NCBI RefSeq assembly: GCF_014212495.1
Contig: NZ_JACKZC010000002.1
Coordinates: 1 to 64,000 of the forward strand
Reading direction: 5' to 3'
DNA: 64,000 bases
Source: Pontibacter sp. Tf4
GTDB lineage: Bacteria; Bacteroidota; Bacteroidia; Cytophagales; Hymenobacteraceae
Part shown: positions 8,638-16,830 of the stretch, in pieces
How the letters are laid out: each line of letters begins with the position of its first letter
Numbering within the stretch: position 1 is the stretch's first letter
Notes under the pieces: generated by a model
Database searches by the model: none
Told to the model about the DNA's origin: nothing
What the model saw: only the letters and a program-made list of their open reading frames with translations
Program-made: the position numbers and the translations under genes

Positions 8638-8676
8638 ATGAACTGGATTCTTCTGATTATAGCAGCAATATTATAA
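8638..8676 (+). pseudogene. Remnant of an SMR exporter gene (first 12 codons)
   Basis: ATG at 8638 gives MNWILLIIAAIL and then TAA. The intact SMR gene at 3539 begins MNWIILIIAGLF. The upstream stretches are also similar (TTCCAGACCTTTGGTAAAAG here against TTCCTGACTTTTGTAAAAAA before 3539). Nothing of the remaining ~95 codons is recognisable downstream. This is a deletion remnant, not a functional peptide gene. Confidence 0.8.
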
Positions 8677-8837
8677 TATTATCGTTATCCTATTAAACAG
8701 TATTGCCGAAACTCTGACCCCTTGCAAAAGGCGCTGACAGGTTAAAGGCTCCCACGCTAGAAAATCAGTTCTCCTATATCAATGGCTAATAGCCTTGGTC
8801 AAATGATGTAAAAATCACAAGTAAACCTAAAAAATAT

Positions 8838-9797
8838 ATGGAACCGATATTAAAAGAAAACCCCAACCGCTATGTCCTATTCCCCATCCAGCACGAAGAA
8901 ATATGGCAGATGTACAAGAAAGCAGAGGCCAGCTTTTGGGTAGCAGAGGAAATAGATCTGGGGCAAGACATGAAAGACTGGGAGAACCTAAACGATGGGG
9001 AGCGCCATTTCATCAGCCATGTCCTGGCTTTTTTTGCAGCCTCGGACGGTATCGTGAACGAGAACCTTGCTGTGAACTTTATGAATGAGGTGCAGATACC
9101 GGAGGCACGCTGTTTCTACGGTTTCCAAATCATGATGGAGAACATCCACGCCGAGACATACTCTCTGCTTATTGACACCTATATCAAGGATCAGCAGGAA
9201 AAAGACCGTTTATTTCATGCCTTAGATACAGTACCGGCTGTTAAGAAGAAAGGTGAGTGGGCGCTGCGTTGGATCGACAGCGAGAACTTTACTGAGCGAC
9301 TTATTGCTTTTGCGGCTGTGGAGGGCATCTTCTTCTCCGGCTCGTTCTGCTCTATCTTCTGGCTTAAGAAGCGCGGCCTAATGCCAGGTCTAACTTTTTC
9401 CAATGAGCTTATCTCCCGTGACGAAGGTGTTCACTGTGACTTTGCCTGTCTGCTATACAGCATGCTGGTGAACAAGCTGCCAGAGGAACGTGTGCACGAA
9501 ATTATCCGCGATGCGGTAAGTATAGAGCAGGAATTTGTGACAGACTCGCTTCCTGTTGACCTAATCGGCATGAACGCAAAACTGATGAGCCAGTACATCG
9601 AGTTTGTGGCCGATCGCCTGTTGGTAGACCTTGGCTATAGCAAGATTTACAACTCAACTAACCCATTTGATTTTATGGAGATGATCTCGCTGCAGGGTAA
9701 AACTAACTTCTTTGAGAAGCGTGTGGGCGATTACCAAAAGGCAGGGGTTATGGCAGAACGAGGCAAAAATGTATTTTCGCTAAACGAAGAATTTTAA
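8838..9797 (+). CDS. nrdB: Class I ribonucleotide reductase small subunit (NrdB)
   Basis: Radical-generating beta subunit that works with NrdA to reduce ribonucleoside diphosphates. The di-iron ligands and radical residue are in place: D70 (AASDG), E101 and H104 in ENIHAETY, and Y108 at the radical-tyrosine position (E-x-x-H-x-x-x-Y spacing). Further ligands are in AAVEGIFF and ISRDEGVH. The C-terminus FSLNEEF matches the tail that docks on the large subunit. At 319 aa it resembles the eukaryotic-like R2 group. No nrdA follows: a hairpin ends the unit and an IS1182 element begins ~450 bp downstream. Confidence 0.94.
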   Translation: MEPILKENPNRYVLFPIQHEEIWQMYKKAEASFWVAEEIDLGQDMKDWENLNDGERHFISHVLAFFAASDGIVNENLAVNFMNEVQIPEARCFYGFQIMMENIHAETYSLLIDTYIKDQQEKDRLFHALDTVPAVKKKGEWALRWIDSENFTERLIAFAAVEGIFFSGSFCSIFWLKKRGLMPGLTFSNELISRDEGVHCDFACLLYSMLVNKLPEERVHEIIRDAVSIEQEFVTDSLPVDLIGMNAKLMSQYIEFVADRLLVDLGYSKIYNSTNPFDFMEMISLQGKTNFFEKRVGDYQKAGVMAERGKNVFSLNEEF

Positions 9798-9806
9798 ACT
9801 TAAGTC

Positions 9807-9858
9807 AGCCTTCTAATTTGCGTTAGCTGTATTTTTGGATAAAGCAGATTAGAAGGCT
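9807..9858 (+). terminator. Long hairpin after nrdB
   Basis: AGCCTTCTAATTTGC (9807-9821) pairs with GCAGATTAGAAGGCT (9844-9858), 14 of 15 positions, around a 22-nt loop, starting 10 bp after the nrdB stop. There is no clear U-tract, so it may be a processing or stability hairpin rather than a simple terminator. Confidence 0.55.
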
Positions 9859-10254
9859 ATAAGACCAAGCAAACACTCCTCAACAACTGGTTTGATATTG
9901 TGTTGCAAACAAATGGTTGGCGGGTTTAAAAGCGTGGCTATAGTTACTTTTTGACTGGTTTGTATGAGGGTAATGAGTTTTTTTTACTTGAAATGCAGCA
10001 TGTTTTCTACATGCAGTTCAAAAGATAAAGCTATTTATTCTATTCTTGACTATATAGGGAGCTCTAGAATGTTACTGCAAACTCAAAGTTTCAAACATAA
10101 AACAAACATCCCCAACACGGAGGCAACTGTCGTAATTCAACTAATCTCTGCATTTTGTTTAGTATGAGCTAGGTAGCAATAGCAGGTAACCCGGCTAATA
10201 CTCAGGAGCCTTGGGAATCTCAATTCATGGAAAAAATTGTCTCTTAAAACCCTC
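9859..10254. other. Gene-poor stretch between nrdB and the IS element
   Basis: No convincing gene is visible. The only short open frame (9964-10167, + strand) has no family features or start signal. One isolated CTATAGTT octamer lies at 9938-9945, otherwise nearly absent from the left third of the window. No remnant of nrdA or of an interrupted gene could be recognised. Confidence 0.5.
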
Positions 10255-11904
10255 GTGGCTGTTGCACAACTACTATACTTGCATACGCGTTCTGCTTCTA
10301 AACTTCCTAAACCAATACTTTCACACTAGCTTCGGTAGGTTGCGTTGTATAGCGCTGAAAAAGCGCAAAATGGTTGACAAAGAAACTTCTTTTTCCAGTA
10401 CCTGGGCCATGCTTATAGCTCTGGCAGGCTTACTCTTCATGTACTTTTTGAGATTGAAGGCAACAGCTGCCGGCAGCATTACTTTGTGCGCTCCTGATTT
10501 GCCCAGCACATTGATTTTGCGCAGGCCATAATGCTGTACCAGGCTTCCGAAGACCGGCTCTATGGTGCTCTGGCGGAGTTTCTTCATGCGATTGCCTTGC
10601 TTGCTGTGTTGCCTGGCGAAAGCGCGCTGGTAGTGCTCATCATAAGCGGTGCGTGTAATTTTGCGGCACCGGGTCTTGGGCGCACAGGTAGGCTTGCTTG
10701 GACACTGCCTGCAATCACTGGGTACTGCCCAGTAATGCTTCAGTAACCTGCCGTCCGGCGTATGATCAAAGCTTTTGAACTGGAGCGCTTTTCCCATCGG
10801 GCAGCTAAACTGATCTGCTTTCTTATCATAAGGAAATCCATTGATCTCAGGCTTGTACATTCCAAAAACCGGTATCCAGGCAGTTATCCCCCGTAGTTCC
10901 AGAAAGTAATAGTTCGACCAATTCGAATACCCGGCATCAGCTAGCAGATCTTGCATCAATAGCCCATGGGTTAGGAGTCGGCTTTGCACCTGCTCGGTCA
11001 GGTTTGGCAGATACTGGCTATCACGGCCATCAGCAAAATCGGCCTGAATATGCGAGATCACGCCCTGTGCTGTATCTACTGCCATGCTGCAGTGGTAATT
11101 GAGTTTTCTGGCCTTTCCCGGCTTTACAGAGATGCGGGCATCCGGATCATGTGGGGCATAATGCGTTTTGTTGCTAACCAGCTGCGCCTTCTCATGATTT
11201 GCCCCTAAAGCAGTAGGAGTGCTTTTGAGGTTTTGCTGATGCTTTTTCAGTTTCCTGAGCTGATGGGCGGGAGCGGTGATAAGTTGTGTCGGTTGGTTAT
11301 TCTTAGGGTGTTGAACGTCATGTAGTGGAGCCGTCAGATACAATTGTCCAGTCTCCTGTGGCTGCTTTAATAGTAGGCTTTCCATGGAAGCGTTGGCCTT
11401 AATCGGGGCGGAATCAATTGCCTGTACACTACCCGACACCATACCCTGCTCTACGCACAGGCTGAAGACCTTGTCGAACAGAGTTTCAAACAGGCGTTCA
11501 GGATATAGTTTGCGGGTGCGTGATACGGTGGAGTGCCAGGGTAGCGGTTCGTCGAGCTGGTAGTCCAGAAAGTATAACAGATCCAAACGAAGGCTACAAT
11601 GCTCGATGAGCTTGCGGTCTGATACGATGTTCTCAAGATAGCTTACCAGGCAGAGCTTGAAGAATACGACCGGATCAATGCTTTGCTGGCCGCACTTGCC
11701 GTAGTAGGGAGCCGTCAGCTCGTAGAGAAACGAAAGGTCGATCCTGTCCTTGAGGCGCCGGTAAAAGTTATGTCCCGGCACATGAGCCGAAAGCGAGAAA
11801 CGCAGCTCCCGCTCATCTTTGAAATTCTTCCTTCCCTGCATAACACCATAGAATTAACCACTATTATTTAACGGCTATATCTAAGTTGGTTGTGCAACAG
11901 CCAC
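10255..11904 (-). mobile_element. IS1182-family insertion sequence, complete
   Basis: A 1650-bp element bounded by perfect 16-bp terminal inverted repeats, GTGGCTGTTGCACAAC at 10255-10270 and its complement at 11889-11904. It holds one transposase gene filling nearly its whole length. The flanks (CCTC on the left, CTTC on the right) do not give a clean target duplication, so the element may be old or one flank rearranged. It separates nrdB from the att-like tRNA fragment at 12075. Confidence 0.92.
10321..11841 (-). CDS. IS1182 family transposase
   Basis: 506 aa, apparently intact. The N-terminus has the DUF772-type region (HVPGHNFYRRLKDRIDLSFL, then IDPVVFFKLCLVSYLENI) that binds the ends. 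The DDE core includes D143 in QAIDSAPIKANASM, a second Asp in DLLADAGYSNW, and a Glu in QSTIEPVFGSL. A Cys-rich patch (CRQCPSKPTCAPKTRCRK) sits in the insert before the last catalytic residue, common in this family. The ATG at 11841 lies 48 bp inside the right inverted repeat and the TGA 51 bp inside the left one. Confidence 0.95.
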   Translation of the reverse strand: MQGRKNFKDERELRFSLSAHVPGHNFYRRLKDRIDLSFLYELTAPYYGKCGQQSIDPVVFFKLCLVSYLENIVSDRKLIEHCSLRLDLLYFLDYQLDEPLPWHSTVSRTRKLYPERLFETLFDKVFSLCVEQGMVSGSVQAIDSAPIKANASMESLLLKQPQETGQLYLTAPLHDVQHPKNNQPTQLITAPAHQLRKLKKHQQNLKSTPTALGANHEKAQLVSNKTHYAPHDPDARISVKPGKARKLNYHCSMAVDTAQGVISHIQADFADGRDSQYLPNLTEQVQSRLLTHGLLMQDLLADAGYSNWSNYYFLELRGITAWIPVFGMYKPEINGFPYDKKADQFSCPMGKALQFKSFDHTPDGRLLKHYWAVPSDCRQCPSKPTCAPKTRCRKITRTAYDEHYQRAFARQHSKQGNRMKKLRQSTIEPVFGSLVQHYGLRKINVLGKSGAHKVMLPAAVAFNLKKYMKSKPARAISMAQVLEKEVSLSTILRFFSAIQRNLPKLV

Positions 11905-11953
11905 CTTCGTTTATGAGCAGCTTGAAAAAGGATTTGTGCAAAACGAAAACAAG

Positions 11954-12018
11954 GTAACAACGCATGAAACGAAAGGAGTAACAACGCTAAAAATCTTTTT
12001 TGTTACTTTTTTGTTACT
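11954..12018. repeat. Cluster of four GTAAC/GTTAC sites
   Basis: GTAACAACGC occurs at 11954-11963 and 11978-11987 (24 bp apart), and in the opposite sense TTGTTACT ends at 12007 and 12018 (11 bp apart). Two direct copies facing two inverted copies, ~60 bp from a tRNA-Glu 3'-end fragment, look like protein-binding sites of a recombination end or operator. The protein is unknown. Confidence 0.45.
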
Positions 12019-12027
12019 CTGGAAACA

Positions 12028-12063
12028 AAAAACCCGCTTATTAGATAAAATAAGCGGGTTTTT
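12028..12063. terminator. Bidirectional intrinsic terminator beside the att-like tRNA fragment
   Basis: Perfect 13-bp arms, AAAAACCCGCTTA at 12028-12040 and TAAGCGGGTTTTT at 12051-12063, with a 10-nt loop and an A/T run on each side. The tRNA-Glu at 35213 is followed on its strand by a similarly placed terminator of different sequence. Confidence 0.8.
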
Positions 12064-12074
12064 ATGGGTTATCG

Positions 12075-12100
12075 TGTAGTCCGTAGGGGAATCGTAACCC
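12075..12100 (-). repeat. Fragment of tRNA-Glu 3' end, candidate attachment site of the island
   Basis: TGTAGTCCGTAGGGGAATCG at 12075-12094 is identical to 35211-35230, the 3' end of the intact tRNA-Glu, in the same orientation. The match then continues loosely with one inserted T (TAACCCCC here, AACCCCTG in the gene). No anticodon arm or 5' half follows, so this is not a tRNA gene. The placement fits an att site 23.1 kb from the integrase-proximal copy. Confidence 0.75.
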
Positions 12101-12991
12101 CCGAAGAACATGGTTGATTATCAATGGCTTATGTGGTGTTTTTTCTTTGACTCACCGAATTACACTCCACTTTTGGCTTCAATCTAGCTGCAAATACTAT
12201 AGACTAAAGTTAAATCTTTTAGCGTTAATTGGCAATGAAAATTAAAGGCTTCTGGCCTCTACTGGTTCCTACACTTTTCATAACAACTCTTATAAGCACA
12301 CCTACTTTCAGTGTAGGATTAAATTAACTACTTTGATACAAAGCCGCCCTTGGATATTTAGATGGTATGGATATTCATGAGAGATTACAATTAGCCACTC
12401 CAACTTCACCTATTTTAATTTGAACACTTCACTGCTGGTAAAGATTATAAAACCATAATGGTAGTAAAGGAACAGGGAGAAAACAAATAGCTAAAGGTTA
12501 CTTTTTTTATAGAATTAGTGATGTTTAGGCTTCGTATATAATGCTCATGAACAGTAGATGATTATTGAAAACAGGAAAAATTAAATATAAAATTTATATA
12601 ATCCCTGTTATATTTCCGAGCACTTATTCCTTTTTTGTAATTTAAGAGAAAGGCAATTTCGTGATAAGAATAAGTATCCCTTTCTTATTCTATACGATCC
12701 AAGCTTAAAACGAACTACCATGTTAAATGTTGCCCTTCTTTTCTTTATTCGGAGATCTTTTTTTAGCACCTGCTGTGCTGCCAATCTTATAAATAGTGTG
12801 GCTATTTATTTAAGCTAATCAAAAAGGTAATAAAAGGGAGTCGCGAGTTTAACAACCACTCCTTTTATCCCATCTAAAAAATTAGCCAATTTTTCTCTTT
12901 CTACAAGAGAGGAAATCGCCTTTCCGCGCTGACATTTTATGATCTTATGCTTACAGAACCCAACAATCCTGACTTACAAATAGCCAAAGCA
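12101..12991. other. AT-rich leader region before the RHS genes
   Basis: About 890 bp without a recognisable gene. It holds two small hairpins: AAATAG/CTATTT around 12791-12807, and TAAAAGGGAGT at 12831-12841 with ACTCCTTTTA at 12858-12867. The second lies 125 bp before the RHS start and could act as a terminator of upstream transcription or as an attenuator. Confidence 0.4.
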
Positions 12992-15900
12992 ATGAGTCGT
13001 ATCAAACACTTCTTTTTTGTATTTGCAGCGTGCTTTTTGCCGCTGCTGCTCTCTGCTCAAGATGTTCCCGTTGACCTGGTTACAGGAGCACCTACCGTCT
13101 ACATACCCCTTCACGCTCTTGCCGATGGCGGAGTAACCGAGCAGGTAGGCTTAAGTTATTCTGCCAATGGGATGAAAGTCAGCAAGCACGAGCAGTCTGG
13201 TACAGCTGGTTTGGGGTGGAGCCTACAGGCAGGGGGAAGTATCTCACGGGAAGTGCGAGGCTTACCAGATGACTACAGCGGTTCCAGTACGGATAACCGG
13301 CGTGGATGGCTTTATTCATCGGTGCCATCTGAATTGCTGAGTTTTGTTCCCCAGGATAACAGCACATGCCCAGAGCAAAGTATCAACTATACTAAGCTCA
13401 ATACATGGTACACTAGTTTTGCTGATACGGAAGCGGATGTTTTTTATTTCCAGTGCGGCAATTACAGTGGCAAGTTCATGCTGGACAACAACAAGCAGTG
13501 GCAGGTCATTCCTTACCAGGACGTTAGTATCCAATTCAATAGTAATAGCCGAGCCTTCACCCTGACAACAGGAGACGGTATGACCTATAATTTTACTGTC
13601 TCAGGAACAACAAAGCAGCAAGCTGTGCTGGCTGGTGGGGTAAGCAGTGTGACTTACTTTAACAACGACTACCAGTATTACAAGACAGAAGTAAGCTACG
13701 CATCGACCTGGAAGTTAACAGAAGCCGTTGCTACTTCCGGAAGAAAGATAACTTATACCTATAGCCAAACTAATTACTCATCCGAAGAAGTGCCGGTAAA
13801 GTTTGCAGAGTACGGTTCAAGTCCTGTTGTGAAAAGCCAGTACAAGATGAAGTACTCTACCAGTTCTCAAAAACTCACTTCCATCAAAGCAGATCAAACG
13901 GAAGTAGTTTTTACATGGGGATCAAAATACATCAGCCAGATAAAGATTTACAACCATGCAAACAAAGTTAACCCACTTATCAAAGAATTTAACTTTAGTT
14001 ATGCCGGTAGCTCGAGCTTAGGGACTGCTTACCTGCGGAAAGTGGTAGAGCAGTCGAGTGATTGCGTGTTGATGCCACCCTATGTATTTGATTATTTTGG
14101 TGCCGACTTAGCTGGAACGGGCAGTTCTATGTTGCCCTTAGATGACAGTGATAAAAAGGACCTATGGGGGTACTACAATGAGAATACCACTTCTGAAGTG
14201 CCAACCATTTATGTGTATGATAGCCGCTCCAATGGAGAGCGGTTCCGCATCGAGCCCATACTAGGAGTTACCCCAACTTATACCTTAAGTGGTGGTAGCG
14301 ACAGAAAAGCCAACCCGCAGACGGCAGCAGCCGGGATGCTTACCAAGGTAACGTATCCGGGTGGGGGACAAACCAGCTTTACCTATGAGCTTTCGGATTA
14401 TTATGATCCCGTGGCAGGTACTACCTTTTATGGTGGTGGCGTTCGGGTAAAGCAGGTCCGCATCCACGACGGGCATCGCGTTGAAAGTGATCAAGTCAAA
14501 GAGCTTGATTACAAGGCTTTAAATGGGCAATCAAGTGGCCGTTTACTCTACCCGCCATCTTTTGTCGTGACAGGCACTACGCCTACAGTCGCTGCCGTAG
14601 ATGACCTGGCACCTGAGAACAGCATCTTTTATGAAAGAGTAGGGGTGCGCTCTGTTGGAGCCGGGAAAACGGTGTATACTTCGGAAGTAGAAGCAACGTA
14701 TCCTTTGCCGGCTGCTGATGCCACAATGGTTTCTTTCACTAATTCTGCATCCTATGACAAGGATGGCAAGCTTATTTGCCTTGGAAAAGAAGGCAATACG
14801 AAGGTAGATACCTATGCCTATCCCTATGTGCTCAACGGAGACAACTCTTACCTGAGCGGGCAGTTAAAAAATGTTTCTTATTACGATGAACAAGCCGTAG
14901 GGGCTTCCAACCCGGAACCTCTCAAGGAAGAAGAGTACGTGTACACCAAGCAGGTGCATGGCAACCTGGTCTACATCAGGGGGTTACGCTATGAACGGGT
15001 AGGAACAACCTATATTTATGGATACTATACCATAGTTGCTCGAAGAAGCAAGGTGCTCGCGCAAGAAACAATAAAGCTTGCCAACGAAGCAAACAAATCT
15101 GAGAAACTGATAACCACCACCAACTACATATATAGCGGGGTAGGGGATAGCAAACTGTTAAGCCTTGTTCAGTCAACCGATAGCAAAGGACAAGTACATA
15201 AGCGTTCTATAAAATACTCGGGAGACTTTTTAAGCAGCCTGACCAATCCGGATCCGGCTAAGCTGATGGACATGGCCTTAAATGCCATGAAAGCGATCGG
15301 TGCGAAAAATATTCCGGTTGAAGAAGTGTCTAGCGTCGTATTACCCGGCGGCCAGGAGAAGGTGCTTGCAGCAACACTTACAACTTTTCAGCCACTGGGC
15401 TTGCGGCAGTATACGCCTGCGGGAGTTAGCAACTTCGGACCGCTGGCTGTTTATGCCTTAGGGCGTGGCAGCTTCACCCCGGCTTCGATTACCAGCGGCA
15501 CCTACACAAGCTTCAACTTCAACACCCAGGAGTACCTGGTAGGAAGCAAATTGTCTTATGATCCTGGGTTCAAACAGGTGGTTAACACCGAAGACAACTG
15601 GGGCAATGTGGCGTCTGTGCACTATGGGTATGATAAAACATTGCCTGTTGCAGAAATTGTAAACGCCAGGGCAGAGCAGGTAGTGTATGAAAGCTTCGAA
15701 GCCGGTAGTAACACAGGCTATAATGCAGGCATCACTGGAACCGGAACCGGGTGGACCGGTGAGAAATCATGGAGTGCAGCAGCAGGCAACACCTACAGCA
15801 AGGCTGGTATCAAATACAGCGATGCGCCAAGTTACAGGTTTATGTGCCGGACAAACAGCAACATCTCCGGAAGTCTGACGGTAGAGCTCGTGCAGGGTGG

Positions 15901-16825
15901 GGTTGTTAAGGCTACCACCACCGTTACTTATCCTGGTAACGGTAACAATACCTGGGAGCTGACTGCACTTACTTTGAATTCATCAGGCTTAACCAATGCT
16001 GATTTTGAACTGAGGGTAAAGCCTTCTGCGGCTGTGCTGATTGATGACATCACCTTCTTCCCTGCATCAGCGGCGGTAACCACGAGTGCCTTTATACCCG
16101 GCATTGGAAAGACAGCTGTAACGGACACCAGGGGCATGACTACTTTTTACCAGTACGATCAGTTGGGGCAGCTGACGCATGTGGTGGACCAGGACAGAAA
16201 CATACGCGAACGAAAGACCTACTCGCTGGCCTCTACCAAAGAACCCATTATCTCTGCTAACTTCTATCAACCTTCTTCAATGGAACCTATCTATGCTGGA
16301 ACGGCTACTACCTTTACAAGCATCCCCTCTGCCTGCCTTTCTGGTCAACTACAATTTAAGTGGTATGTGAATGGGCAGCTGGTTTCTGGCGCTAATACTA
16401 ATACCCTGACTTATACTTTCCCGGCTGCAGGAACATATTTTGTGAAGCATGAAATAATTTATGATGGAAAACCATTTCCTTATGAGGATGACTTTTTAGT
16501 TCAAGGGGGGCTAATCAGTGTTGCCATTCAAACTTCCGGGGCACCGCTTTACACCTGCGGGGGCGGCACCAACAACGACCGGATCCTAAAGGCAGTGGTA
16601 GCGGGCTGCAACACAGGCTTAATTTATCGCTGGGAGAAGAGCACCATCTATAATAATTATAATACCTGGGAGACAGTAGGCACCAATTCTGACACTTACG
16701 TGACCTATGCCGATGCAGATCTGACGCGTTACCGCTGTGTTGTGATACAAGGATGTGGAGGGCCTTCTGCGACAAGCGAAATTGTTAGCATCCAACATGA
16801 TAGATTCTGTGACAGCCAATACTAA
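12992..16825 (+). CDS. Sec-exported RHS-associated protein, SpvB/YD-repeat type N-terminal half
   Basis: The start is taken as the ATG at 12992, which opens a signal peptide (MSRIKHFFFVFAACFLPLLL, cleavage near LSAQ); an ATG 45 bp upstream would mask it. The mature protein begins VPVDLVTGAPTVYIPLHAL and GLGWSLQAGGSISR, typical of the large Bacteroidota proteins that precede RHS genes. Scattered YD-like motifs appear (TFYQYDQLGQL near residue 1050), and the end carries an Ig/PKD-like segment (YTFPAAGTYFVKHEI). Predicted length is 1277 aa. It lies 5 bp upstream of the RHS core gene; the two are probably one transcriptional and functional unit. Its exact role is unknown. Confidence 0.75.
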   Translation: MSRIKHFFFVFAACFLPLLLSAQDVPVDLVTGAPTVYIPLHALADGGVTEQVGLSYSANGMKVSKHEQSGTAGLGWSLQAGGSISREVRGLPDDYSGSSTDNRRGWLYSSVPSELLSFVPQDNSTCPEQSINYTKLNTWYTSFADTEADVFYFQCGNYSGKFMLDNNKQWQVIPYQDVSIQFNSNSRAFTLTTGDGMTYNFTVSGTTKQQAVLAGGVSSVTYFNNDYQYYKTEVSYASTWKLTEAVATSGRKITYTYSQTNYSSEEVPVKFAEYGSSPVVKSQYKMKYSTSSQKLTSIKADQTEVVFTWGSKYISQIKIYNHANKVNPLIKEFNFSYAGSSSLGTAYLRKVVEQSSDCVLMPPYVFDYFGADLAGTGSSMLPLDDSDKKDLWGYYNENTTSEVPTIYVYDSRSNGERFRIEPILGVTPTYTLSGGSDRKANPQTAAAGMLTKVTYPGGGQTSFTYELSDYYDPVAGTTFYGGGVRVKQVRIHDGHRVESDQVKELDYKALNGQSSGRLLYPPSFVVTGTTPTVAAVDDLAPENSIFYERVGVRSVGAGKTVYTSEVEATYPLPAADATMVSFTNSASYDKDGKLICLGKEGNTKVDTYAYPYVLNGDNSYLSGQLKNVSYYDEQAVGASNPEPLKEEEYVYTKQVHGNLVYIRGLRYERVGTTYIYGYYTIVARRSKVLAQETIKLANEANKSEKLITTTNYIYSGVGDSKLLSLVQSTDSKGQVHKRSIKYSGDFLSSLTNPDPAKLMDMALNAMKAIGAKNIPVEEVSSVVLPGGQEKVLAATLTTFQPLGLRQYTPAGVSNFGPLAVYALGRGSFTPASITSGTYTSFNFNTQEYLVGSKLSYDPGFKQVVNTEDNWGNVASVHYGYDKTLPVAEIVNARAEQVVYESFEAGSNTGYNAGITGTGTGWTGEKSWSAAAGNTYSKAGIKYSDAPSYRFMCRTNSNISGSLTVELVQGGVVKATTTVTYPGNGNNTWELTALTLNSSGLTNADFELRVKPSAAVLIDDITFFPASAAVTTSAFIPGIGKTAVTDTRGMTTFYQYDQLGQLTHVVDQDRNIRERKTYSLASTKEPIISANFYQPSSMEPIYAGTATTFTSIPSACLSGQLQFKWYVNGQLVSGANTNTLTYTFPAAGTYFVKHEIIYDGKPFPYEDDFLVQGGLISVAIQTSGAPLYTCGGGTNNDRILKAVVAGCNTGLIYRWEKSTIYNNYNTWETVGTNSDTYVTYADADLTRYRCVVIQGCGGPSATSEIVSIQHDRFCDSQY

Positions 16826-16830
16826 AAGAT

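Noticed and set aside
9964..10167. 67-aa open frame between nrdB and the IS element
   Set aside because: No family features, no promoter or coding-like composition; probably chance.
10251..11908. Target-site duplication of the IS1182 element
   Set aside because: The 4-bp flanks are CCTC and CTTC, not identical, so a duplication cannot be claimed.
12075..12100. Second tRNA-Glu gene
   Set aside because: Only the T-arm/acceptor 3' part is present, with an inserted T. No anticodon arm or 5' acceptor strand follows.
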